A stretch of 61,443 bases of DNA, from NCBI GenBank assembly GCA_022824225.1, contig JAJEAH010000003.1, forward strand, positions 1 to 61,443. The letters run 5' to 3'. Below the pieces are notes generated by a model. It searched no databases, was not told the DNA's origin, and worked only from the letters and a program-made list of their open reading frames with translations. The position numbers were made by a program, and so were the translations under genes. Source of the DNA: Chloroflexota bacterium (lineage in GTDB: Bacteria > Chloroflexota > UBA11872 > VXOZ01). Within the stretch, counting starts at the first letter, position 1. Every line of letters begins with the position of its first letter. Shown here one piece after another: positions 8,476 to 17,559 of the stretch.

Positions 8476-9378
8476 CTACCCGCCGGTGCGGTATGCCACC
8501 TTGGGAAACGCGACCCAAGAGGTCACGTCCAGGCCGCAATTCGCGGCTTGGCCGATGCGCACGTCGCCATAGGCGCTGATGAGCATGAAGCCCTCGTGGT
8601 ACGGAATCTGAAACTGGCGGGCGAGCAGCGCCGCCATGCCGGCCGCGGCTTCCCGGTTGGCGATTTCAAGCGTCTCGCCGTGACCGTAGGTGATCCACGA
8701 GTCCGGTGTTTCCCACCATACCTTTTCCCAACCGGCGTTCTTCACCACCTCGACCCGCACCGTCACGTCAGCCGAGATTTCGATGGCGCCGCCGGTGGCT
8801 TCCGCGTCGCCCATGGCGGCGTGCACGTCGCCCAGCGCAAGGCGCGCGCCCGGCACCCACACCGGCAGGTGCACCACCGTGCCCTCGGCGATGCTGTTGC
8901 AGTCCATGTTGCTGCCGTTGATGTCGGGGTCGGCCGTATACACCACGCGGTCGGGGAGGGCGGTGCCGATTACGCCGACCATCGGTCGCGCGGGCAGGCG
9001 GATGCCGTTATCCAGCAGCAGCGTATTGCCGTCCACGTCCGCGATGATGATACCGGGCTTCGGCCCCGCATCGGCCAGGATGCCCAAACCCGGCGTGAAA
9101 CGCAGGATTCCCGGCGGCACCAGCGTGATGTCTTCGATCAGTACGTCCAGGCCGTCACCGGGCAGGGCGCCGCGCACCGCCAGCGGCCCGCAGGCCGGAT
9201 TCGACTCCCGCACCTTACGTACTGAGAGGTAGTATCCCAGGTCTTCGCGGCGCTTGATGCGGCCGGTGGAGGAGTCGTGGGTCTCGAACACCACGCGGTC
9301 GCCGGACTCGATCTCCCCGATGGCGGGCGCGTCTTTGTCGAAGCAATACGTGTATTGGGCACGCGCGAATCGTTGCAT
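8476..9378 (-). CDS. Acetamidase/formamidase family protein
   Basis: This gene encodes 300 residues from the ATG at 9378, with AAAGG 7 nt upstream; the longer in-frame extension is not supported. It matches the FmdA_AmdA family (PF03069). Visible features are the early SGDRVVFETHDSSTG segment, NPACGPLAVRGALPGD, the glycine-rich LPARPMVGVIG, and LGDVHAAMGDAEATGGAIE with the HAAMGD motif found across the family. These enzymes hydrolyse short amides such as formamide or acetamide to ammonia plus the acid. Substrate is not determined. It is transcribed divergently from recJ. Confidence 0.88.
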   Translation of the reverse strand: MQRFARAQYTYCFDKDAPAIGEIESGDRVVFETHDSSTGRIKRREDLGYYLSVRKVRESNPACGPLAVRGALPGDGLDVLIEDITLVPPGILRFTPGLGILADAGPKPGIIIADVDGNTLLLDNGIRLPARPMVGVIGTALPDRVVYTADPDINGSNMDCNSIAEGTVVHLPVWVPGARLALGDVHAAMGDAEATGGAIEISADVTVRVEVVKNAGWEKVWWETPDSWITYGHGETLEIANREAAAGMAALLARQFQIPYHEGFMLISAYGDVRIGQAANCGLDVTSWVAFPKVAYRTGG

Positions 9379-9506
9379 CGCTCGCCTTTCGTCCCCTGCG
9401 CTCACAGGGGCGGATTGGGTTCTCCGTCTTGCGGTTTTGTTTTCTACGGCGACGATAGCACAGACGCCCGCGCGCTGCCTACCGGCAAAGGGGCGTCCGC
9501 CGGGCG

Positions 9507-9515
9507 TGGTATAAT
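9507..9515 (+). promoter_or_regulatory. Extended -10 promoter of recJ-relA
   Basis: TGGTATAAT at 9507-9515 is a consensus TATAAT with the TGn extension, 44 bp before the recJ start. There is no good -35 hexamer, as is usual for extended -10 promoters. It would drive recJ and the closely following relA. Confidence 0.55.
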
Positions 9516-9558
9516 ACGTGCATAGGTATATGATTGACAATGTCATCAAGGATAAGAA

Positions 9559-11283
9559 ATGCTCGCGCCCCGCTACCGGTGGGAGGTGGCCGCTCCCGCT
9601 CCCGCGTCGCTCTATTCATCCGTTCCGGAATGCCATCGGGTGGTGGTGCAACTGCTCTACAATCGCGGCTACAGCTCCGGACAGTCTATCCAGGGCTTCT
9701 TGGCGGGCCAGGACGCCCAGGAACACGATCCGTACCTCTTGGCGGGTATGCAAGAGGCCGTAGACCGCATTCGCCGCGCCATTCGCGCCGGTGAGCGCAT
9801 CGGGGTCTTTGGCGACTACGATGCGGACGGCGTGTCTGCTGCCGTGATCATGCAGCAGGCGCTGGCGTTCCTCGGCGCAACGGTCGAGGTCCGGTTGCCG
9901 CACCGGGTCGACGACGGGTACGGTTTGACCGAGCGCGCCGTCGCGGCGCTGGCCGACCGCGGCGTCGGATTGCTCATTACGGTGGACTGCGGCATCAGCG
10001 CGGTGGGTCCCGTCGCGTTGGCGCGGAAGCAAGGTATGGACGTGATCGTCACCGACCACCACCAGCCTCCCGCGGAGTTGCCGGCGGCCCACGCCATCAT
10101 CAACCCGTGGCTGCCTGAGTGCGACTATCCCTTCCGCGAGCTCTGCGGCGCCGGGCTGGCGTACAAACTGGCGTGCGCCTTGCTATCTGCAGCGGAAGGC
10201 AACGCGGTTGACGCCACGCAAGACGAGTTGCGCGGCTTTGCCGCGATAGCCACGGTTGCCGACGTGGTGCCGCTGCTAGGCGAAAACCGCGCCATCGTCT
10301 TGGCGGGGATCGAGGCGCTGCGGCGCACTGAGCACGCCGGGTTGCGCGCTCTCATGCAGGTGGCGGGCGTGGAGGCTGCTGCCGTGGATAGCGGTGTGAT
10401 TGGGTTTGCCCTGGCGCCCCGCATCAATGCGGCCGGACGCATGGCGCATCCCGGGTTGGCATTCGACCTCCTCACGTCGCGGGACCGCATGCGCGCGCTG
10501 GCGTTGGCGGCGCAATTGCAGCAACTCAATCAAGAGCGGCAACGGGTGACCAAGCGCGCCTTGACCGCCGCCCGGCGGCAGGTGGAACGCGGCCAGCAGG
10601 ATGAATCGCTGCTCTGGGTGGAAGGCAAGAACTGGGGGGCCGGAATCATCGGTCTGGTGGCGGGCCGCCTGGCCGACGAATACGGCAGGCCGGCGCTGGC
10701 CGTGGCAGTGGATGGCACGGCGGCCGTGGGATCCGCGCGCAGTATTCCGGAGTACGACATTGCCGCCGCGCTCGCGGAGCGGGGAAGTCTCATGCAGCGT
10801 CATGGCGGGCATCGTCAAGCCGCGGGCTTTTCGCTGGAGAAGGACAAACGCGGTCAGTTGCGGGAAGCGCTGCAGGATGACGCTCGCCAGAGTCTGGACC
10901 CCACGAAAGTGCAGCCCAGGCTGCAAATCGATGGGGAAGCGCCCGCCCAGGACATGGACCTGGACTTGCTCGCCACTGTTGACGTTCTGGCGCCGTTTGG
11001 CGCCAGCAACCCGGAACCGAGCTTCGTCAGCCGAAGCCTCCCGGTCAGCGGCATACGGCCGGTGGGCACGGACCACCTGCGGACCACGTTTGCCGTGGGC
11101 CGGCGGTCTATCACGGGGATTGGCTTCCACATGGCCGACCGTGCGCCCCATTTGCGCGTGGGACAGGAACTCGATGTGGTATATTCGATGCAAGAAAATA
11201 CGTGGGGCGGGTTCTCGCGCTTGGAGTTTCGCCTGCAGGACATGCAGGTGACCGGCGCTGACGGAGAACCCGCCACGACATAA
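9559..11283 (+). CDS. recJ: Single-stranded-DNA-specific exonuclease RecJ
   Basis: RecJ degrades single-stranded DNA 5' to 3' in recombination and mismatch repair. The 574-residue product starts at ATG 9559 with AAGGA 6 nt upstream. The DHH-family metal motifs are intact: GDYDADG (D at about 86-90), VDCGIS, and TDHHQPP with DHH at 166-168. GAGLAYKLAC and the IGFALAPRINAAGR stretch follow. The DHHA1 domain shows QRHGGHRQAAGFSLE. The C-terminal OB-like part is present. relA begins 19 bp after its stop, so the two are probably one transcript. Confidence 0.95.
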   Translation: MLAPRYRWEVAAPAPASLYSSVPECHRVVVQLLYNRGYSSGQSIQGFLAGQDAQEHDPYLLAGMQEAVDRIRRAIRAGERIGVFGDYDADGVSAAVIMQQALAFLGATVEVRLPHRVDDGYGLTERAVAALADRGVGLLITVDCGISAVGPVALARKQGMDVIVTDHHQPPAELPAAHAIINPWLPECDYPFRELCGAGLAYKLACALLSAAEGNAVDATQDELRGFAAIATVADVVPLLGENRAIVLAGIEALRRTEHAGLRALMQVAGVEAAAVDSGVIGFALAPRINAAGRMAHPGLAFDLLTSRDRMRALALAAQLQQLNQERQRVTKRALTAARRQVERGQQDESLLWVEGKNWGAGIIGLVAGRLADEYGRPALAVAVDGTAAVGSARSIPEYDIAAALAERGSLMQRHGGHRQAAGFSLEKDKRGQLREALQDDARQSLDPTKVQPRLQIDGEAPAQDMDLDLLATVDVLAPFGASNPEPSFVSRSLPVSGIRPVGTDHLRTTFAVGRRSITGIGFHMADRAPHLRVGQELDVVYSMQENTWGGFSRLEFRLQDMQVTGADGEPATT

Positions 11284-11302
11284 GACCGCGTGGGGCAAGG
11301 CG

Positions 11303-13720
11303 ATGGCACTCGCACACTCAGCCACCTCACCTGAAGAGACGCCGCTACACACGATCGAGGAATTGATCGCGTCTGTAGCCGCGTATGTCAGCGATCAGCC
11401 CGCCGCCCGCAAAGCGGAACTCAACCGCATCCGGCAGGCTTACGCCTTTGCCGCCAGGGCCCATGACGGGCAGATGCGCAAATCGGGTAGGCCTTTTGTG
11501 CAACACCCACTGGCCACCGCGCTCCTGCTGGCGGAAATCCGCATGGACGCCGGCACGATCTGCGCCGGGCTGCTCCATGACTGCGTGGAAGACACCGAGG
11601 TCACCCTGGATGACGTGCGCGCGCAGTTTGGCGAAGACGTGGCCCTGCTCGTAGACGGCGTCACGAAACTCACCCAACTCGATCTCCTCAACTTGGAGGA
11701 CACCCAGGCGGAGAATCTGCGCAAGATGTTCCTGGCCATGGCGCGGGACATCCGCGTCGTGATCGTGAAGCTCGCGGACCGCCTGCATAACATGCGCACA
11801 TTGGCGTACGTGGAGCCGGAACGCCAGCGCCGCAAGGCCCAGGAAACGCTGGACATATACGCGCCCCTGGCGAACCAATTGGGTATGGGGCACTGGAAGT
11901 GGCAGTTGGAAGACGCGGCGTTCGCCGTCTTGCAGCCTGAGGTCTTCCGGCAGATCGAGGCCACGTTGGCCAAGCGCACGCTGGCGCAGAATGAAGTTCT
12001 GCAAGTAGCGGTGCAGACCCTGACCCGCGAATTGAGGAAGGCCGGTATCGAAGGCGAGGTGAGCGGCCGGCCGAAGCACATCACCAGCACGTGGTTCAAG
12101 ATGCAGCGCAAGGGCGTTGGCATCCAGGAAATCTACGACCTCATCGGCGTGCGCGTCGTGGTCAGCACGGTGCAGCAGTGCTACGCGGCATTGGGGTTGG
12201 TGCACACGTTGTGGAAGCCGATTCCCGGCCAGTTCGATGACTACATCTCCATGCCCAAATCAAATAACTACCGTTCCCTGCATACCGCCGTCATTGGGCC
12301 CAGCGGTCAGCCGGTAGAGGTGCAGCTCCGCACGCAGCACATGCACCAGGAGGCCGAGTTGGGTGTGGCCGCGCACTGGCGCTATAAAGAGGGCGAACGC
12401 GGGGCCAACGTGGATGAGCGCCTGGCCTGGCTGCGCCAGTTGCTCACCTGGCAGGAGGACCTCTCCAGCGCACGCGATTTCGTGGAGACGGTCAAGGCGG
12501 ATATCTTCCAAGACCAGGTATTCGTCTTCACCCCGCGCGGGGACGTGAAGGACCTGCCGGCCGGATCGACGCCCATCGACTTTGCCTACCGCATCCACAC
12601 CGACGTGGGGCATCGCTGTCTTAGCGCCAAGGTCAACGGCCAGATCAAACCGCTCTTCACGGAGTTGCAGAACGGCGACGTGGTGGACATACAGGTCAGC
12701 AAGTCACCCAAAGGCCCCAGCCGCGACTGGATCAACGTGGTCAAGAGCCGGCATACCCGGGAGCGCATTCGCCAGTGGTTCAAGAAGCAGGAACGCGCCG
12801 AAAACGTCGCCCGGGGCCGGGAATTACTGGATAGAGAAATCCGGCGGCTGGGGCAAGGCGACGTAAACAGCATAGATGAGGCCCGCCTGCGCACACTATG
12901 CAAGTCCTTCACCATCAATACGGCGGATGATCTCTTTGCCGCTATTGGCTACGGAGCAATCTCCACCCAGCAGGTGGTGGCAAACTTGAGCCGGGCCAGC
13001 GAGCAACCGTCCCCTGCCGTGAGTGAGCCGGAATTCACGCCGTTCGAGACCCGCGCCGACAAGACGACTGGCACGGTTCAGGTGATGGGCGAGAGCAACA
13101 TGCTCACGCGCTTGGCCACGTGCTGCAAGCCGCTGCCCGGCGATCAGATCGTGGGTTACATCACGCGCGGGCGCGGCGTTACCGTGCACCGGCGGGACTG
13201 CCGCAACGTGCATAGCACCAAGGACAAGGAACGCTTGGTGCCGGTGGACTGGGGCGACCAGGTGATCAGTCACGAGACCCGCAACCTGCCGCTGCAATTG
13301 GCTTTGTGCTGCAGCCCGCAGGCCAGCGACAAGATACGGGGCTACGTGGCGGGCGGCGGTGTGGAAGTGCACCGGCACGACTGCCGGCGCATCGGCCAGG
13401 ACGGGCCGCCGGGCACGTCGGTGCGAGTCTCGTGGTCCCGGGCCAGCCAGCAGCAGTCGCTCTATCCGGTGGCGCTGCGCGCCGAGTGTATGGATAGGCC
13501 GGGGCTGCTGCGGGACATCAGCGCCGTAGTCACTGAAGAGAAGCTGAACATCAGCGCCGCCAGCGTGCATACCGACGGCGGCGCGGCGACGATTACGTTC
13601 ACCGTCGAAGTGTCCGGCGTGGCGCGCCTGGCCGACCTCATGGCCAAGATCGAGCGCGTGGGCGGTGTGGTGGGCGTGGAACGCGACGTGCGCGCCGACC
13701 GGCCGCAACCGGGCAACTGA
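11303..13720 (+). CDS. relA: Bifunctional (p)ppGpp synthetase/hydrolase with duplicated zinc/RIS module
   Basis: This Rel-type enzyme makes and degrades the alarmone (p)ppGpp. It has 805 residues, longer than the usual 720-750. The hydrolase HD motif is LLHDCVEDT (H92, D93), so hydrolysis is probably retained. The synthetase domain has RPKHITSTWFKM and IYDLIGVRVVV. The TGS domain is VFTPRGDVKDLPAGSTPIDF. The C-terminal ACT domain is PVALRAECMDRPGLLRDIS. The extra length comes from two tandem Cys-Cys modules: LATCCKPLPGDQIVGYITRG...HRRDC (CC near 606) and LALCCSPQASDKIRGYVAGG...HRHDC (CC near 667). Normally there is one. Confidence 0.93.
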   Translation: MALAHSATSPEETPLHTIEELIASVAAYVSDQPAARKAELNRIRQAYAFAARAHDGQMRKSGRPFVQHPLATALLLAEIRMDAGTICAGLLHDCVEDTEVTLDDVRAQFGEDVALLVDGVTKLTQLDLLNLEDTQAENLRKMFLAMARDIRVVIVKLADRLHNMRTLAYVEPERQRRKAQETLDIYAPLANQLGMGHWKWQLEDAAFAVLQPEVFRQIEATLAKRTLAQNEVLQVAVQTLTRELRKAGIEGEVSGRPKHITSTWFKMQRKGVGIQEIYDLIGVRVVVSTVQQCYAALGLVHTLWKPIPGQFDDYISMPKSNNYRSLHTAVIGPSGQPVEVQLRTQHMHQEAELGVAAHWRYKEGERGANVDERLAWLRQLLTWQEDLSSARDFVETVKADIFQDQVFVFTPRGDVKDLPAGSTPIDFAYRIHTDVGHRCLSAKVNGQIKPLFTELQNGDVVDIQVSKSPKGPSRDWINVVKSRHTRERIRQWFKKQERAENVARGRELLDREIRRLGQGDVNSIDEARLRTLCKSFTINTADDLFAAIGYGAISTQQVVANLSRASEQPSPAVSEPEFTPFETRADKTTGTVQVMGESNMLTRLATCCKPLPGDQIVGYITRGRGVTVHRRDCRNVHSTKDKERLVPVDWGDQVISHETRNLPLQLALCCSPQASDKIRGYVAGGGVEVHRHDCRRIGQDGPPGTSVRVSWSRASQQQSLYPVALRAECMDRPGLLRDISAVVTEEKLNISAASVHTDGGAATITFTVEVSGVARLADLMAKIERVGGVVGVERDVRADRPQPGN

Positions 13721-13918
13721 GCGCGGACGCCAATCATAGAGGGCAAGTATGCGTGTGCGTGGAGCCGGGCACTGCCGGCCAGCAGACTCGCCCCCGCTAG
13801 CGCGCCGACCACTGTCCCTGGCGTTACCTGCAACGCGGCCGCAACCGGGGCAATGGGGGGAAATAGTGGATTTGGGCCTGAACTCCTTGCCGGGCCAGAA
13901 CTCCTTGCTGGGCTAGAT

Positions 13919-14115
13919 TTAATGTCATTCCGAGCGCAGCGAGGAATCCAGGGTGCTCCCGACTCTAGATTCTTCGTCGCTGCACTCCTCAGGATGACAT
14001 TTTGGCTGCACTCCCCAGGGTGACCATTCGGCTGCACTTCTCAGGATGGCATTTGGGCTGCACTTCTCAGGATGACAATTCGGCTGCGCTCCTCAGAATG
14101 GCATTTCGACGAGCA
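13919..14115. repeat. Degenerate array of TGACAT/TCAGGATG elements
   Basis: The stretch holds several degenerate copies of a motif of the form CTGCACTCCTCAGGATGACATTTTGG. It also holds one copy of a longer element with GTCATTCCGAGCGCAGCGAGGAATC and GACTCTAGATTCTTCGTCGC. An inverted relative is at 19766-19860. No gene is visible between relA (13720) and the Nudix gene (14184). Confidence 0.65.
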
Positions 14116-14183
14116 GCCGTTTACGTTGACACTCATACCTGTGCGGCCTAGGTCAATAGCTACTATTCGCGGCAATGGGCGCG

Positions 14184-14807
14184 CTAGTCCAAGTCCAGCG
14201 CGTGGGGATTGAAACCGGCTATGTCGAACATGGAGTAGGCATAGCCGCTGGTCTGGCCCGCGAATGCCGAGGGCGTGAGCGGCGCGGCGGGGGTCTCCAG
14301 CGCCATCTGCGCGAAGAATTTGCTGACTTCCGCCAGTTCCCCCAGCGCTTCGAATTCGTGCGGCGCCAGAAATTCGGCTCGGTCTACCTCCACTCCGTCG
14401 CATACCGGACCGCCGCCCAGGTCTCTCATGCTAAACACGATGTAGACGTTGCTGTCGCGTTGCGTGAGACTGTTGCGGGCGGCCAGCACGCCTTGCACTT
14501 CCGTCCGAACGCCGGCTTCCTCATAGAGTTCGCGCACCACCGCGATTTCGAACGGCTCGTCCTGCTCCACGTAGCCGCCGGGAATGGTCCAGCGGCCCTT
14601 GCCGGGATCTTGGCCGCGCCGGATGAACAGGACCTTGTTGTCCCGCACCACGACACCGCCCACGCCGAGGGAGAAGGTGCTGAAATGAATGAACCCGCAG
14701 GCCTGGCAGGCGGCGCGTTGTCGTCCGCCGTCAGGCCGCAGCACGAGAGATTCGCCGCAGCGGGGACAAAACCGGTAGTGGTTGGGTACGATCGGGAGTT
14801 CTGACAT
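14184..14807 (-). CDS. Nudix hydrolase with N-terminal zinc ribbon (NudC-like)
   Basis: This gene encodes 207 residues. A four-cysteine zinc ribbon leads (C14, C17, C34, C37: CPRC...CQAC). It is followed by a perfect Nudix box at residues 78-100 (G-x5-E-x7-RELYEEAGV), with catalytic glutamates in RELYEE. Zinc-ribbon Nudix enzymes include NADH pyrophosphatases and mRNA NAD-decapping enzymes (NudC), but the NudC SQPWPFPxS signature is absent. It may act on ADP-ribose or another nucleoside diphosphate derivative. It stands alone between repeat-rich gaps. Confidence 0.88.
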   Translation of the reverse strand: MSELPIVPNHYRFCPRCGESLVLRPDGGRQRAACQACGFIHFSTFSLGVGGVVVRDNKVLFIRRGQDPGKGRWTIPGGYVEQDEPFEIAVVRELYEEAGVRTEVQGVLAARNSLTQRDSNVYIVFSMRDLGGGPVCDGVEVDRAEFLAPHEFEALGELAEVSKFFAQMALETPAAPLTPSAFAGQTSGYAYSMFDIAGFNPHALDLD

Positions 14808-15035
14808 GGCCTCAGTTCGCTTTGGTGTGGCGGTCGTTTCGTTAGATTCTATGGCGATTGGCGCGTGCGGTCAATTCGGTGATGCTCGTTGCAGACAGAT
14901 AGTGGATGTGCGCGTGTGGGCGGGTACGGGGCGTGAGGGGCTGCGTCGGGGGAACACAGTGCTGGATTGATTTACAATAACAGGGATGGTGTGGAGCATG
15001 GGGGTTGGTAGGGAGCGGGGGCGTTCTCAGTGGTA

Positions 15036-15205
15036 TCGCATTGGAGCCGAAAGCCAGGATCAGATTGCCGCTACCCGGACTGTCAACCACGGTAGAGGCA
15101 CGACATGTCGTGCCCCTACATCATTGAGACAATGTTGCCATCGCGTGAGCGAGGCAGTTTTGCCGCACTTGACCCAGTCTGAGCTTGATGCGACAGCATT
15201 GGGGG
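15036..15205. repeat. MITE-like element, copy A
   Basis: About 170 bp match copy B (41203-41400) almost base for base in the core (GCCGCTACCCGGACTGTCAA and beyond). The copy starts with TCGCATTGGAGCC and ends with the inverted relative GAGCTTGATGCGACAGCATT, giving imperfect terminal inverted repeats. A near-perfect 28-bp palindrome is at 15092-15119 (GTAGAGGCACGACATGTCGT...). There is no coding capacity, which is typical of non-autonomous elements. The gap 14808-15465 shows nothing else besides the tandem repeat below. Confidence 0.7.
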
Positions 15206-15276
15206 GCGCACTTGGGACTCCGGGGGGTGGTGTTACGGGGGAGATGCCTGGGCCCCAGGAGTGCTCGGATTGACGG

Positions 15277-15400
15277 CGCTTCGACGAGCTCAGCGCGAAC
15301 GGGGTGGCGCTTCGACAGGCTCAGCGCGAACGGGGTGGCGCTTCGACAAGCTCAGCGGGAACGGAGAGGCGCTTCGACAGGCTCAGCGCGAACGGGTTGA
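15277..15400 (+). repeat. Tandem repeat, 4 units of 31 bp
   Basis: Units run 15277-15307, 15308-15338, 15339-15369 and 15370-15400, each starting CGCTTCGACAGGCTCAGCGC with a few changes. The motif is the same dispersed element seen singly at about 90, 44440, 44520 and 48320. The open frame through it is an artefact of the repeat. Confidence 0.85.
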
Positions 15401-15465
15401 CAGTCGCGGCGGCCGGATGCGCGGCGTGAATTGACATAAGGATCGAATTGTGATGGAGGAAACAT

Positions 15466-16218
15466 ATGGCTGGCCTCTGTTTTGGTAAGGGCGAGAAGAT
15501 CGTCTTCATCGGCGACAGCATTACGGACTGCGGCCGGCGTACGGCGCAGGACGGGCCGTACGGCCGGGGCTACGTGAACCTGGCACAGGCGTTGCTGCAC
15601 GCGCGCTATCCGGCCCATGATTTGACCATCGTGAACCGGGGCATCGGCGGCAATACCGTGCGCGACTTGGCGGCGCGGTGGCAAGAGGACGTGCTGGCCG
15701 AAGAACCGGACTGGCTCTCGGTCAAGGTGGGCATCAACGACGTGGGACGGCTCATCGTCGGGAACCTGGTAGACCACGTGCCTCCGGACGAGTATGAAGC
15801 CACCTACCGCTCGCTCTTGCAGCAGACTCCGGCGGTGGCGAACGGCAAGCTGATTCTCCTGGACCCCTACGTGATCGAGCGTCCGCTTACGGGCGACCCG
15901 GCAGCAACGTCCGGCGTGAGTCTGGCAGAGGTGCAGGAGAAGTTCGCCGACCTGCGCGCCAGCGGCGTACAAGACGGCCCGGTCTACCATGCCGGTTGGC
16001 AGTACTTCCGGCACTATATCGACGCCTACGTCGAGGTCGTCCACCGCCTGGCCGCGGAGTTCGATGCGATCCTGGTGGAAACGCAAGTCGCCTTCGACGC
16101 TGCCACCGCGGCGCAGCAACCGGCGGTGTGGGCCGCGGACCGCATCCATCCCGATACGCCCGGACATGCCGTCATCGCGCGGGCGTTTCTGGCGGCGGTG
16201 GGCTACGGCGACGTGTAG
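15466..16218 (+). CDS. SGNH/GDSL-family esterase
   Basis: This gene encodes 250 residues starting at ATG 15466 with GGAGG upstream. All four SGNH blocks are visible: FIGDSITDCG (nucleophile S18), the glycine in NRGIGGNTVRDLAARW, VKVGINDVG (oxyanion Asn), and DRIHPDTPGH (catalytic Asp and His). No signal peptide is present, so it acts in the cytoplasm. Related enzymes deacetylate sugars or cleave lysophospholipids. The following oxidoreductase gene suggests removal of acyl groups from a sugar substrate, which is an inference. Confidence 0.88.
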   Translation: MAGLCFGKGEKIVFIGDSITDCGRRTAQDGPYGRGYVNLAQALLHARYPAHDLTIVNRGIGGNTVRDLAARWQEDVLAEEPDWLSVKVGINDVGRLIVGNLVDHVPPDEYEATYRSLLQQTPAVANGKLILLDPYVIERPLTGDPAATSGVSLAEVQEKFADLRASGVQDGPVYHAGWQYFRHYIDAYVEVVHRLAAEFDAILVETQVAFDAATAAQQPAVWAADRIHPDTPGHAVIARAFLAAVGYGDV

Positions 16219-16357
16219 CGCCGGCGGGGACGCGTAATGTCGCGCGGGCTCAGGCACACGCGTGAGAACGATCTGAGCGCCGCGCGCCGGCAAGGGGCAG
16301 ACGGCATGCCAAGCATCTGCGGCAAAATGCGTAGGCTAGGAGCACAGGGAGGCAGGC

Positions 16358-17356
16358 GTGAGTACGAAACTTCGGGTAGGCGTAGTTGGTCTGGGAGGCA
16401 ACGGCGGCCAGTTTCTGGAAGCCTATGCCACGAATCCCCGGGCGGAAGTCGCGGCGATCTGCGACGTGCGGGACGATCACCGCCGGGCGCTGCAGGAGAA
16501 GTATGGTGTGCCGACCGGCGTGGCCGACTTTGCGGCGCTCCTGGACATGGACGACGTTGACTACGTCTCAATCCATGCCCCCGACCGGCTGCACGCTCCC
16601 TTTGCGCTGGCTGCCATCGACGCGGGCAAGCACGTCTTCGTGGAAAAGCCCATGGCCACCAGCGTAGAGGACTGCATGCGGCTGGTGGCTGCCGCCGATG
16701 GAGCGTCGACGGGGGTGGCGGTGGGACACGTCCTGCGGACGCGGCCCTTCTACCGCGCGGTCAAGGAATTGGTTGAGTCCGGCGAGATGGGCGGCCTCTA
16801 CGCGCTCCGCACCCACTATCTCACGAATGCCATGCGGCAAAGCCCCGGCTTTCTGACGAGGGCCAATGCCAGCTACGCGCCGCCGATGCTTACCATGGGT
16901 GTGCATCCGGTGGACTTGATGCGGTGGTACGCCGGCGACATCGTCGCGGTATCGGCCATGGGCAATCAAGGCATGGCCATGCCGGGCAATCCCATTGACG
17001 ATGCCGTGACGGCGGTGTACCGCTTTGAATCCGGCGCGACCGGCTGCATCACGGTGTGCTGGGCCTCGCACTACAAGTTCGATTCCTTCTACGGCCTGGA
17101 ATTGCACGGCAGCAAGGCCAGCCTGCTCTGGGATAAGATCCACCGGGTGGAGGAGAGGCAGACTTCGCCGGTCTCCGTGCCGCCTACCACGGCGCGCCCC
17201 GGCTACGCGGCTGAGGTCGACAGCGTAGTGGACAGCTTGCTCGACGACACGCCGCTCTTCTGCGACGTGCGCGAAGGCGCGCGCAGCGCCATCGCGTGCC
17301 TGATAGCCATCGAGGCCGCGGCAACAGGCGCGACGCTGGACGTGCCGAATCCATAG
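16358..17356 (+). CDS. Gfo/Idh/MocA family oxidoreductase
   Basis: This NAD(P)-dependent dehydrogenase has 332 residues. GTG 16358 is preceded by GGGAGG. The Rossmann motif is VGVVGLGGNG, and the family signature EKPMATS follows near residue 103. The C-terminal alpha/beta domain carries MGVHPVDLMRWYAGD, with the catalytic-type His. Family members oxidise or reduce sugars, inositols or their derivatives. It lies 140 bp after the SGNH esterase on the same strand and is followed by a strong bidirectional hairpin. Two more members of the family are in this window (21569-22618 and 47222-48220). Confidence 0.9.
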   Translation: MSTKLRVGVVGLGGNGGQFLEAYATNPRAEVAAICDVRDDHRRALQEKYGVPTGVADFAALLDMDDVDYVSIHAPDRLHAPFALAAIDAGKHVFVEKPMATSVEDCMRLVAAADGASTGVAVGHVLRTRPFYRAVKELVESGEMGGLYALRTHYLTNAMRQSPGFLTRANASYAPPMLTMGVHPVDLMRWYAGDIVAVSAMGNQGMAMPGNPIDDAVTAVYRFESGATGCITVCWASHYKFDSFYGLELHGSKASLLWDKIHRVEERQTSPVSVPPTTARPGYAAEVDSVVDSLLDDTPLFCDVREGARSAIACLIAIEAAATGATLDVPNP

Positions 17357-17480
17357 CCGTAGCGCTGCGGTTGGTTTGGCTAACGCCTCTGGGGGTTTGC
17401 GGCCCGCGCTCTATAGCGCAAGCAGGACGTGCCGCACTGTCGGCGGCGGTTGGGTTCTCGCCCATTTGGGCACATAGCGA

Positions 17481-17511
17481 AAGCCCGGAGAGCAGTACGC
17501 TCTCCGGGCTT
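17481..17511. terminator. Bidirectional terminator between convergent genes
   Basis: AAGCCCGGAGAGC (17481-17493) pairs perfectly over 13 bp with GCTCTCCGGGCTT (17499-17511) across a 5-nt loop. It lies between the oxidoreductase gene (+) and the sugar-binding protein gene (-) and can serve both. A CTCTCTC tract follows on the plus strand. Confidence 0.75.
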
Positions 17512-17559
17512 CTCTCTCCCAAACCGAAACCGTGCAAGGCAACGAGCCGGGTCGTCAGC

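Noticed and set aside
15185-15400. 71-codon frame in the 31-bp tandem array
   Set aside because: It is a translation of the tandem repeat; no ribosome binding site.
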